Shown here: piece by piece, positions 7,965 through 16,547 of the stretch | How the letters are laid out: the number at the start of each line of letters is the position of its first letter | Position numbering within the stretch: position 1 is the first letter of the stretch | DNA from: Acidobacteriota bacterium | GTDB taxonomy: Bacteria; Acidobacteriota; Terriglobia; Acidiferrales; UBA7541 | Reading direction: 5' to 3' | Assembly (NCBI GenBank): GCA_003223215.1 | Contig: QHYH01000117.1 | Span: forward strand, 1-51,821 | DNA: 51,821 bases | Translations under genes and position numbers: made by a program | Notes under the pieces: generated by a model | The model's database searches: none | Seen by the model: the letters and a program-made list of their open reading frames with translations, nothing else | Told to the model about the DNA's origin: nothing

Positions 7965-10900
7965 ATGAAAAAGAACGAGATGGGACGCCCCATCATCAAG
8001 GCATGGCTCTTGTCCTTTGCGGTGATGATAGCACTTTTCCTGTTTGCCTCAGGCTCGCTTGCCCAGTCCACTACGGATGGGGCTATCGGCGGTGTGGTAA
8101 CCGACAGCAGTGGCGCGGCTGTTCCCAACGCCAAAGTCACAGTGAAAAACCTCGGTACGAACGCCGAGGAAGTGGTTACAACGGATGAAACTGGCTATTT
8201 TCGTGTTGGCAAGGTTCAGCCTGCCACCTACTCCGTCAGTATTGAAGCGTCGGGGTTTGCCCCCTTCAAAGTGGAGCGCGTCATCGTTCAGGTGGGCTCT
8301 GTCACTGACGTCTCTGCAAAACTGAATGTCGCGGCTGCTGGCGCCACTGTTATCGTCTCTGCGGAAATTCCCCAGGTCAACACGAATTCGGCTGAGTTCG
8401 CTCCCACTGTGGATCAAACCGCCATCAGCAACCTGCCCATCAATGGCGGGCGCTGGTCCAGCTTCGTTCTCCTCACTCCTGGCGCGGTCAGTGATGCCAA
8501 CGGTTTTGGCCTGATCAGCTTTCGCGGCATGAGCACTCTTCTCAACAATAACACCGTCGATGGTGGTGATAACAATCAGGCATTCTTTTCCGAGGAGCGG
8601 GGTCGCACGCGCATTGGCTACTCCAGCGCCAAGGCCGCCGTGCAAGAATTTCAGGTTAATACTTCCAACTACTCTGCCGAGTATGGCCGCGCTGCTGGGG
8701 CAGTCGTGAATACCGTGACCAAAAGCGGCACCAATCAATACCACGGCGAAGTGTATTTTTATGATCGCGACAATTCCTGGGGCGCCATCAACCCGTTTAC
8801 CACACTTACCACGCAAACCTCGCCGGGGGTTTTCACCACTTCTCCTTACGCCCCCACCGACGTTCGCAAGATGTACGGATTCGGGCTTGGCGGACCAATC
8901 AAAAAGGACAAGATTTTTTTCTTTTTAGCCTTTGATCGCTACGACAGGAATTTCCCAGGCACCGCCAAAGCCACGAGTCCTGCCGCCTTCTTTGCTGCTC
9001 CTAGCGCCGCTACGATTAATACGCTAGCCGCACGGCTTGGCGTCACCGCTGCACAGGCCCAGGCCGACTACACCAACGGTCTCAATGGACTTCTTGGAGA
9101 ACTCGGGCCTGTGCCACGCAAAGGTCAAGCGACGATCTTCTTTCCCAAGATTGATTGGCAGATTAACTTGAAGAACCATGCCACGTTTGAAGTCAACCGC
9201 ATGCGTTGGACTTCTCCTGCCGGCATCCAAACCCAGGCCAGCAACACGTTTGGCGTCGCCAGCTTTGGGAACGATTACGTAAGGGATACTTGGGGCGTCG
9301 CCAAACTTTATACGTCTTTCACTCCCACACTCACCAATGAAGCCCGGTTCCAATATGGGCGGGATTTTGAATTTGAATTTGCGCAACCTCCTACTGCTTA
9401 CGAGCAAGCCAATTTCCTTACTTCCACGCTTTTTCCGGGCTATGCGAATCCTCTTGGCCTGCCTCCCGACGTCTTTATCACAAACGGTTTCGACATGGGC
9501 GTCCCCACATTTCTCGAGCGCCCTGCTTTTCCCGATGAACGCCGCACCCAATATGCTGACACGGTGAGCTGGTCACACAATAAGCACGCCATCAAATTCG
9601 GTTTGGATGTTGCCCATACCAACGACCTAAGCGAAAATCTGCGCTTTCAGTACGGCTCTTTTAGCTATAGCAGCTTGCTCAATTATTTCTCCGATTTTTA
9701 CAAACCCAATAGCTGCACCGCTACCATCAACAATACAGCTACGCCGGTTCCATGCTATTCGAGCTATCAACAGGCATTCGGCCCGCTCGGCTTCACCTTC
9801 AACACGAACGACCTTGCCTTCTTCGCCGAAGACAGTTGGCGCCTCTTGCCCCGCTTCACTCTGAATCTTGGCCTTCGCTACGAATACGAAATGCTGCCTA
9901 GCGTCATTCTACCCAATCCGGCGGTTCCACAAACCCAGCACATGCCCAGCGATACCAACAATCTCGGTCCTCGCATCGGTTTTGCGTGGGATGTCTTCGG
10001 CGATGGCAAGACCGCTGTTCGCGGCGGATACGGCATGTATTTCGGACGTGTCATCAACTCTACCATTTACAATGCCTTAACGAACACGGGCGTCACGGGC
10101 GGCCAGTTCTCCTTCTTCTTCACCAACACGTCCGCGAACCCGCCAAGTTTTCCGCAGATTCTCAGCACTCAACCCTCCGCATCTTCCGGCCTGAGCATCG
10201 TCTACTTCGATCCGCATTTCCAACTCCCCCAGGTCCATGAAACCGACCTGACGATCGAGCGCGAGATCGCAACCAACACGGTTGTTTCTGTCAGCTACAT
10301 GGGAAGCTTTGGTCGCAGCCTCCCGGACTTCGTCGACACGAACACCGGCCCTGCCGTCACTAGCATCAGCTACGCAGTCACCGGAGGCCCGCTCGGCGGA
10401 ACCACTTACACGACTCCCTTCTATGGAACAGCATCCACGGTGGTGAAAACTCCAACGGGCACCGTCGTTTCGAGCACCACGCAGGGCCGCCCGAACCCCA
10501 ATTTTGGGTCCATGACCGAGGTCTTCAGTGGCATCAGTTCCAATTACAATGCCCTCGCCGTTCAGATAAACCGCAGAATGTCACGCCATCTGCAGTTCAT
10601 GGGTAACTACACTTGGTCACATGCCCTCGATTTTGGTCAAAACGGCTCAACTTTCACGGATACCAACGATCTTCTGGTTCCCACCAACATCAGACTTGAG
10701 TACGGCAATTCCATCTTCAATGTGTCCAATCGCTTTGTGGTCAGTGCTGTAGGCGAGAGTCCCTGGCATGTCGGCGGGCCCCTCGGTTACGTCACGAACG
10801 ACTGGCAGCTCTCCCCGATTATCGCCGCTCAGAATGGTCTTCCCTACTCTTTAGTGACTTCCGGCACTCCTTCGAACCTCACTACTTCCAGCACTGATCC

Positions 10901-11273
10901 CGTTACCGGCAACATTACGACGATCACCTACAGACCCCTCGGCGGAGGGGTCAACGGCTCGAACGGCCGCAAGGGCATCGACGTTGTCGGCCGTAACACT
11001 TTCCGGATGCCGCGTACCGTCAACCTGGACCTGCGCCTCTCCAAGCGAGTCCGTTTCGGCGATCGTTACTCCGTTGAAGCGCTGGGTGAAGCCTTCAATC
11101 TCTTCAATCATCAAAATGTCACCGGCGTCAACAATACAGGTTACTTCGTTGGCGGTACCGCAACCGCGCCCACTCTGTCGTTTAACTCGCCGTTTGGCTC
11201 GGTGACCAACTCCAACAGCAACTTTGCCTACACGAGCCGTCAGATTCAGATTGGCTTCCGATTCTTCTTCTAA
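7965..11273 (+). CDS. Oar-like TonB-dependent receptor 1
   Basis: Outer-membrane receptor of 1102 residues. ATG 7965 is preceded by AAGGAGGA. A signal peptide (LLSFAVMIALFLFASGSLAQ) is followed by a carboxypeptidase-regulatory-like beta domain (GAIGGVVTDSSGAAVPNAKV to about residue 110), then a plug domain (ISNLPINGGRWSSF, NTVTKSGTNQYHG) and a long beta-barrel ending in aromatic IQIGFRFFF, the usual C-terminal outer-membrane signal. This architecture is expanded in Acidobacteriota and is linked to uptake of large substrates, mostly unproven. It is paralogous to the damaged receptor at 11862-14875, and both are followed by a dsrE copy. Confidence 0.92.
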   Translation: MKKNEMGRPIIKAWLLSFAVMIALFLFASGSLAQSTTDGAIGGVVTDSSGAAVPNAKVTVKNLGTNAEEVVTTDETGYFRVGKVQPATYSVSIEASGFAPFKVERVIVQVGSVTDVSAKLNVAAAGATVIVSAEIPQVNTNSAEFAPTVDQTAISNLPINGGRWSSFVLLTPGAVSDANGFGLISFRGMSTLLNNNTVDGGDNNQAFFSEERGRTRIGYSSAKAAVQEFQVNTSNYSAEYGRAAGAVVNTVTKSGTNQYHGEVYFYDRDNSWGAINPFTTLTTQTSPGVFTTSPYAPTDVRKMYGFGLGGPIKKDKIFFFLAFDRYDRNFPGTAKATSPAAFFAAPSAATINTLAARLGVTAAQAQADYTNGLNGLLGELGPVPRKGQATIFFPKIDWQINLKNHATFEVNRMRWTSPAGIQTQASNTFGVASFGNDYVRDTWGVAKLYTSFTPTLTNEARFQYGRDFEFEFAQPPTAYEQANFLTSTLFPGYANPLGLPPDVFITNGFDMGVPTFLERPAFPDERRTQYADTVSWSHNKHAIKFGLDVAHTNDLSENLRFQYGSFSYSSLLNYFSDFYKPNSCTATINNTATPVPCYSSYQQAFGPLGFTFNTNDLAFFAEDSWRLLPRFTLNLGLRYEYEMLPSVILPNPAVPQTQHMPSDTNNLGPRIGFAWDVFGDGKTAVRGGYGMYFGRVINSTIYNALTNTGVTGGQFSFFFTNTSANPPSFPQILSTQPSASSGLSIVYFDPHFQLPQVHETDLTIEREIATNTVVSVSYMGSFGRSLPDFVDTNTGPAVTSISYAVTGGPLGGTTYTTPFYGTASTVVKTPTGTVVSSTTQGRPNPNFGSMTEVFSGISSNYNALAVQINRRMSRHLQFMGNYTWSHALDFGQNGSTFTDTNDLLVPTNIRLEYGNSIFNVSNRFVVSAVGESPWHVGGPLGYVTNDWQLSPIIAAQNGLPYSLVTSGTPSNLTTSSTDPVTGNITTITYRPLGGGVNGSNGRKGIDVVGRNTFRMPRTVNLDLRLSKRVRFGDRYSVEALGEAFNLFNHQNVTGVNNTGYFVGGTATAPTLSFNSPFGSVTNSNSNFAYTSRQIQIGFRFFF

Positions 11274-11321
11274 CCTTTTCACACGGCATTGATGCGGCGG
11301 AAGCTTCAAGCTCTTGGATCT

Positions 11322-11471
11322 TTCGCCGCGCCGTTTTTCCTGCGAAACAATGGTGCAGATAGAACAAAACTCGCGCGACGGTGTTTCCTGGCACAAGTGT
11401 TTTCCTTGACCTTTCACGGCCTTGCGTCGCAGGCCGAGCGACCAAGAACGAAACCTTTGAAGATCATGATG
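11322..11471 (+). pseudogene. Relic of the dsrE 5' region (duplicate of 14980-15129)
   Basis: 150 bases that align end to end with the leader and first ~34 codons of the intact dsrE gene. Over the last ~87 bases roughly 88% are identical by eye. The start codon is lost (an ACTC replaces ATGG and adds one base), and the homology stops exactly where repeat copy B begins. Readable residues include RCFLAQVFSL and GLASQAERPRTKPLKIMM. The copy lacks the whole catalytic half, including the UxxC region. Confidence 0.85.
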
Positions 11472-11522
11472 TCTTCCCCGCCTGCGGAAGCGAGACTCTA
11501 CCCCATGCAAGCCCCAAGGCAG
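11472..11522. repeat. Interspersed palindromic repeat, copy B
   Basis: TCTTCCCCGCCTGCGGAAGC then GAGACTCTACCCCATGCAAG, matching copy A at 7568-7618 with only a few changes in the ~40-base core. It abuts the dsrE relic at the codons for IMM, as if it replaced the rest of that gene. Confidence 0.75.
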
Positions 11523-11543
11523 ACGTCCGGGCCGTCCTGCTGG

Positions 11544-11582
11544 AATCGCGGAACACTCATGCGCGGCCAAAAGTCCGCGATT
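11544..11582. repeat. Perfect 9-bp inverted repeat downstream of the dsrE relic
   Basis: AATCGCGGA (11544-11552) and TCCGCGATT (11574-11582) with a 21-base spacer. It may act as a transcript-end hairpin for receptor 1. In the remaining 11583-11861 I see no gene, only the AGGGAGA ribosome binding site before 11862. Confidence 0.4.
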
Positions 11583-11861
11583 AGTCTTTGCTGAAATTGT
11601 GGAGGAGCACTGCTTCAGGAGCGACCCTCCATTGAAATTGCAGCCACGTGCCTTGTTTTCCACAGACTGCGTTTCAGCCAAAAACGATCCTGTGATAGAA
11701 AAGTTAGGCGTTGGGGTGGTGTTTGGCCTGCAGTCTTTCGCTACCCGGCCCTTGCGGCGACTCGCCTTCAACCTTCGGGAAGCCTTCCGTTTCTCCGCGG
11801 AAGATGGCGGGCCCTCGGCAAGTGCTCAAATAAACGCATGCCCAAGAAGGGAGAGATTTCG

Positions 11862-14800
11862 ATGAGAGTCAATGATCGGCAAATGCTGTTCCCTGGCCGC
11901 TTTCTCGTTTCCTTGACGAAAGGGGCGGTGCGCTCAGGCTTCGCATTGCTCCTTGCCGGCCTGTTGACGGCGTCTATGGCGTGGAGCCAGGGAAATCAGG
12001 GCACGCTCGAAGGGACGGTAGTCGATCAGTCCGGCGCGGGAGTACCCGATGCCAAACTAACGGTTACCAACAACGCCACGGGGATCAAGTTTCGCACGTC
12101 AAGTGATTCAAGCGGGCTCTTTACCATCCCCGTGCTTCCCGTCGGCACCTATACCGTTGAAGTCGAACATGCAGGCTTCGGCAAGCTGACGCAAAAGAAC
12201 CTAACCCTGACCGTCGGCGCGCAGTTGAGCCTTTCTCTAACTCTTACCCTGGCCGGACAGGTGGCGGCCGTGACGGTCACGGGCGAAACTCCCATCCTTG
12301 AGGCCACACGGAGCCAGGTTAGTTCCACGGTCAACGACACGGCCATTGAAAATCTGCCGACAAACGGACGCAACTTCATTAATTTCGTTCTGCTGACTCC
12401 TGGGGTCACGCTGGATGTCCGCGGCGGAGACATCAGCTTTGCTGGGCAGCGCGGCACCCTCAATTCCCTCATTGTCGACGGCTCAGATAACAACAACACC
12501 TTCTTCGGCCAGTCCGTCGGGCGTACTGGTTCGGGCCGCGCTCCCTATCAATTCAGCGAAGACGCCGTTCAGGAATTCCAAGTTAATTCCAACGCCTATT
12601 CCGCCGAATTGGGCCACGCCGGCGGCGCGGTCATAAACGTCGTGACCAAATCCGGTACAAACGATTTTCATGGCGCTGGCTTCGAGTTCTATCGTGACCA
12701 AAGCCTTAATGCCAACGACCCCATCAACATCATCAATAAGCGCCCCAAATCGCCCTATCACTTCAATCAATTCGGCGGCGACATCGGAGGCCCCATTCGC
12801 CGCGACAAAATGTTTTTCTTTTTTGACTATGATGGCCAGCGAAACACCCTCCCCAATCTCGTCTTCCTGGGCGTCGCCCCGCCCGCTAATCCGAGCGCGA
12901 ACCAGCAGGCGGCTCTCACTTACCTCGAAGCTCGCGTTGGCTCCTGGACGCGCACCCAGAACCAAAATGTGTACTTGGGTAAAGTGGATTGGCGGGTTAA
13001 GGACAACGCGGACCGCCATTCTCAAACCCATTCCCAACGAAACGCTGGGCGTTCTCCATTGTCAGCGTCGCTCGCGCTGGATATACGCGTGACAACGAAC
13101 CCGGCTTAGCCAACAGCATTAACCCGGAGGGCACCATCCGGGACGGCGGTATAACCGATCTTGTCGTTGGCCGCAATTTCTTCAGCCCGCGTTTCACCAA
13201 CATCCATCGCGGTGAGTTCGGGGATACCGTTTCTTTCATCCACGGCCGGCACACCATAAAAACAGGTGGAAATGCGATGGTGGACAAAATCGCCAACTTC
13301 TTTCCCGGAAACTTCTCGGGGGCGTATGTATTCAATAGCCTGGAAGGATTCGGATGCGACCTAAACGGCGGCGGTGCAGCTTGCTTTACCGGTCCGGATG
13401 CGGCCGACACCTTTACGCAGGCCTTTGCTGGAACTGGCACAACGGGTCCTGCCACAAACCCCAATCTCCAGGAATATTCCTTCTTCGGGCAGGATGAATG
13501 GCGCATGCGCAATGATCTGACGTTCAATGCTGGCCTCCGTTACGATCTCGATCTCATCGCTCAGCCCCCTACGCTCAACCCCAGTGCCAGCCTTGCAGCC
13601 GCCGGGATTTTCACCAACAGAATTCACAACGATCATGCCAACTTCGGGCCGAGAGTCGGCATCGCCTGGACGCCCATCGGCAGCAAGCTCGTGGTGCGCA
13701 CCGGCTACGGAATCTTCTACGGCCGCACTCCCGCCATCACCGTTGGCACATCATTCTCGAACAACGCCTTGAACGTGCAGACCCTGACTTTCACTGTTGC
13801 GGGTATCCCGCAATATCCGAACACCAAGTGCGGCACGCCTGTCGCGAGCCCAAGCTGTGCGGCGCCGACCGGCGGCACAAGCGGGGTCCCGACCATTTTC
13901 GTCTTCCAGCCGAATTACCACGGGCCTGATGTGCAACAGGCGAACCTGGGCTTGGAATACCAAATCCGACCCACAATGTCCGTACAGGTGAACTATCTCT
14001 GGGTGAAGGGCACGCATCTCACTCGCACGGTGGACGTCAACCAGCAAGGACCCGAAACCACGGCAACCGTCGGCTTTGTAGGCTCGACGCAGGTCGCTAC
14101 CGTGAATCAGATCACCCAGCCGCGCCCGATCGCAGGCTTCGCGCGCATTGAAGAATTCCAAAGCAGTGCCAACTCTGTCTATAACGGCTTGACCATCCAG
14201 GTGAATAAGCGCCTCTCTCACAATTATCAGCTCTTGGCTTCTTACACCTTTGGAAAGGTCATTGACGACACTCCCGACGCTACTTCCGTGGTCCCTTTCT
14301 CTTCCGACGATGCGAAGATGGTTCAAGATCCGCTGAACATTCGCGGTGACCGCGGCCCCGGCGTTAATGACCAGCGCCACCGCTTCGTCTTGAGTGCGAT
14401 CTGGGACCTCGACAGCTATGCTCACCCGCTCTCACATGGTTGGCGCTATCTGGTCGGTGGATGGCAACTCAGTGGCATTCTCACGGCGGAGACCGGCCAA
14501 CCTTACTCGCGAATGGTGAGTTCCGACTTGAACCTTGACGGCAATAGCCGGACAGACCGTGCGCCCGGCCTTGGGCGGGACACCTTTTATCTACCGAACT
14601 TTGTCTCGCTCGACCCAAGAGTCACCAAGAGCATTTCGCTTACGGAGCGTGTCAAGGCCCAGCTCATTTTGGAGGCGTACAATTCGTTAAATCACACAAA
14701 CTTTACTTCGGTCAGCAGCGCCGAATTCTCGCGGGTTGCAACTACGAGTTGTACGGGAACCGTGACCATCTGCCTGGCTCCGCCTAGGACGCCTTTCCAG

Positions 14801-14875
14801 ACACCGCTGAGCACGCAGCTGAATTTCAGCCCTGGCTCAAGAATTGTTCAGCTCTCGGGAAAAATTACGTTTTAG
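11862..14875 (+). pseudogene. Oar-like TonB-dependent receptor 2, frameshifted with probable deletion
   Basis: The first frame (from ATG 11862, with AGGGAGA upstream) gives a signal peptide, the carboxypeptidase-regulatory-like domain (GTLEGTVVDQSGAGVPDAKL) and the plug (NLPTNGRNFINF, NVVTKSGTNDFHG). It loses homology after KVDWRVKDNAD near 13010 and stops at 13107-13109. The other frame picks up receptor sequence near 13022-13080 (ARAGYTRDNEPGLANS) and stays open to 14875, ending in the barrel strand SRIVQLSGKITF. The joined length is about 1004 residues against 1102 for receptor 1, and the first barrel strands appear missing, so a deletion of tens of codons with frameshift is likely. It could also be an assembly error at this point. 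Confidence 0.82.
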
Positions 14876-15027
14876 AGAACGTTCTATTCAGTCAGACGCT
14901 CAAGCTTAAGCCGGTTGGCCTTGTGGTTCGACTGATTGCGCTGGCTGGACCATGGACGTCGTGAAGAAAAAGAGTACAGTTCGCCGCGATCATTTCCTTG
15001 GAAATCCACGCTGTAGGAGAGAACAAA

Positions 15028-15474
15028 ATGGCGCGACGACGTTTCCTGGCACAACTGTTTTCCTTGCCACTGCTCGGCCTTGCGTCGCAGTCCGAGCAAC
15101 CAAGAAAGAAATCTTTGAAGATCATGATGAAGAGCGCCTGGGGCTCCGATGATCCCACTCGGGCGGCCTTTCCCTTCATACATGGTCTCGCCTTAGCCGA
15201 TGCCGGTCATGACGTCCAGATTTTTCTTCTTGGCGAAGCCACCTATCTGATGCGCAAAGCCACGGCCGGCGCCATTGTCCCTGTAGGCTGGCCGCCGCTT
15301 ACAGAAACCCTCGGAAAAATCATCGCCAAGCACATTCCCGTCTTTGCTTGACGGGCCTGTTCCCGGGCCCGTGGGGTCACGGAGGCGGATCTAGCCGAGT
15401 GGGGCGCAAAATTCGGCAGTCCCGCCATTTTTGTGGGCCTTGTGGAATGGGCCGACCGTATCATCGTGGAATGA
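15028..15474 (+). CDS. DsrE-family protein, candidate selenoprotein (in-frame TGA = Sec108)
   Basis: A 148-residue protein if TGA 15349-15351 is decoded. ATG 15028 has TAGGAGAG upstream. The N-terminus is a twin-arginine signal (ARRRFLAQLFSLPLLGLASQ). Residues 30-107 follow the DsrE/DsrF fold pattern (KIMMKSAWGSDDPTRAAFPF, GHDVQIFLLGEATYLM, IAKHIPVFA). After the TGA the same frame continues without gap as RACSRARGVTEADLAEWGAK and then SPAIFVGLVEWADRIIVE to a TGA at 15472-15474. This family normally has CxxC at this point (CGACSRARG type); here the first Cys is the TGA, giving UxxC, the usual selenocysteine redox arrangement. Role inferred: periplasmic thiol or sulfur-transfer redox protein. 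The alternative is a pseudogene from a single Cys-to-stop change; the conserved tail argues against old decay. Confidence 0.7.
15351..15402 (+). promoter_or_regulatory. SECIS-like stem-loops downstream of the dsrE TGA
   Basis: Three foldings are visible. (a) ACGGGCC (15351-15357) pairs perfectly with GGCCCGT (15366-15372), loop TGTTCCCG. (b) UCAC (15377-15380) with GUGG (15399-15402), a GGA/GA internal loop, GGC (15384-15386) with GCC (15394-15396), and apical loop GGATCTA starting 35 bases after the TGA with G in its first positions. (c) A stem with loop GGGCCCGT starting 13 bases after the TGA. The bacterial SECIS model asks for an apical loop with an early G about 16-37 bases downstream, so (b) fits best although its apical stem is only 3 bp. 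Confidence 0.45.
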
Positions 15475-15685
15475 GGGCGTTGTTGCGGTGACCGTCCTCA
15501 CTGGCACTTTGCTGGGCGACGACTACGCGCGTTGGGTGGTTGCTCATCGGAGCAGGGGTGCGCCGGGGCTCTCTGGAGTAGCGCGGTTGACCTGCGACTG
15601 CGGGCACCAATTCAGGCTATAAGACGTACTGACCGAAGGACTTAGCACCCCACTCCGGCAGTTCTTCGCTTTTGCGATTTTCGGC

Positions 15686-15691
15686 TATACT
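15686..15691 (+). promoter_or_regulatory. Possible -10 box (TATACT) for the MarC-family gene
   Basis: TATACT sits 20 bases before the GTG start. An imperfect -35 (TTCTTC) lies 18 bases upstream of it. The rest of 15475-15685 shows no gene or clear structure. Confidence 0.4.
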
Positions 15692-15711
15692 CTTCGCCCC
15701 GGAGCAATTAG

Positions 15712-16377
15712 GTGGTCGAAACTGCCAAAAACGTATTGCTGATCCTGAGCGCGCTTTTTCCCATCGTCAATCCGCTCGGCGGCAGCCCCGTTTTTCTGGC
15801 ACTCACGCGCGACTACCCAACCTCAGCGCGCCGCGCTCTGGCGCGCCAAGTGGCTGTCAACAGCTTTATTCTGCTCATCGCCTCTTTCATGGTCGGCACA
15901 CACATCCTGAACTTCTTCGGCATCTCTATTCCCGTCGTGCAGGTTGGCGGCGGTCTGGTGGTCGTTTCCAACGGTTGGGCCATGCTAAAGCAAAAAGAGG
16001 AGCCGGACCGGGGTCGCGACGTCCAGAAAAAAGTGGATTTGCAGGATATTTTTCGGAACGCCTTTTATCCTTTGACCTTGCCCCTTACCGTCGGCCCGGG
16101 TTCGATCTCCGTGGCCATCACGCTCGGCGCAAACTTGACGCATCCCCTGAGAACCAATTTGCCCGCCATTCTCGCCACACTGATTGGCTCCGGGGTGGTA
16201 GCCGCCACGATTTATGTTTGCTACGGCTTTGCCGACCGCATGGCTGCCGTGATTGGCGAAAGCGGCATGGGGATCGTCCTGCGGCTCTTCTCCTTTCTCC
16301 TGCTTTGCATTGGCGTGCAGATCATGTGGAATGGCGCGAGCGCCCTGGTGCGCTCTCTCGCCCTTATAGTTCACTGA
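15712..16377 (+). CDS. MarC-family integral membrane protein
   Basis: A 221-residue inner-membrane protein with about six hydrophobic segments and the MarC signature near the N-terminus (LFPIVNPLGGSPVFLAL, about residues 15-31). NAFYPLTLPLTVGPGSISV in the middle is the other conserved stretch. The start is GTG 15712, preceded by GGAG and a TATACT box. The family's function is unresolved; despite the name, MarC itself is not part of multiple-antibiotic resistance. The following asnB starts 170 bases later. Confidence 0.9.
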   Translation: MVETAKNVLLILSALFPIVNPLGGSPVFLALTRDYPTSARRALARQVAVNSFILLIASFMVGTHILNFFGISIPVVQVGGGLVVVSNGWAMLKQKEEPDRGRDVQKKVDLQDIFRNAFYPLTLPLTVGPGSISVAITLGANLTHPLRTNLPAILATLIGSGVVAATIYVCYGFADRMAAVIGESGMGIVLRLFSFLLLCIGVQIMWNGASALVRSLALIVH

Positions 16378-16547
16378 TTCCGTGGCCAGGCCAGCCTTAG
16401 GGGCGCGCGTCGACCAAAAGCTGATCGTCCCCGGAGTCTTCGATTGCGGTCAGGCTGGTACACCGGATAAACTGCTAGGGGTGAATTTTTCTCAAATTCA
16501 AGGTGACACCGCGCGAGATCCTCGCGCGACAAAGAGGGTGCCGGGAG

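Noticed and set aside
11289-11594. 101-codon frame after receptor 1 as a real small gene
   Set aside because: It is dsrE relic plus interspersed repeat; lacks its start, Tat signal and active-site half.
12985-13080. Programmed ribosomal frameshift in receptor 2
   Set aside because: No slippery heptamer with a following structure at the joint, and sequence appears missing compared with the paralogue.
15028-15351. dsrE as a complete 107-residue protein
   Set aside because: The conserved C-terminal half of the family continues in the same frame after the TGA, so ending here would remove the active-site Cys motif.
15349-15351. Frameshift in dsrE instead of recoding
   Set aside because: I checked the downstream homology: it is in the same frame as the upstream part, so no indel is needed.
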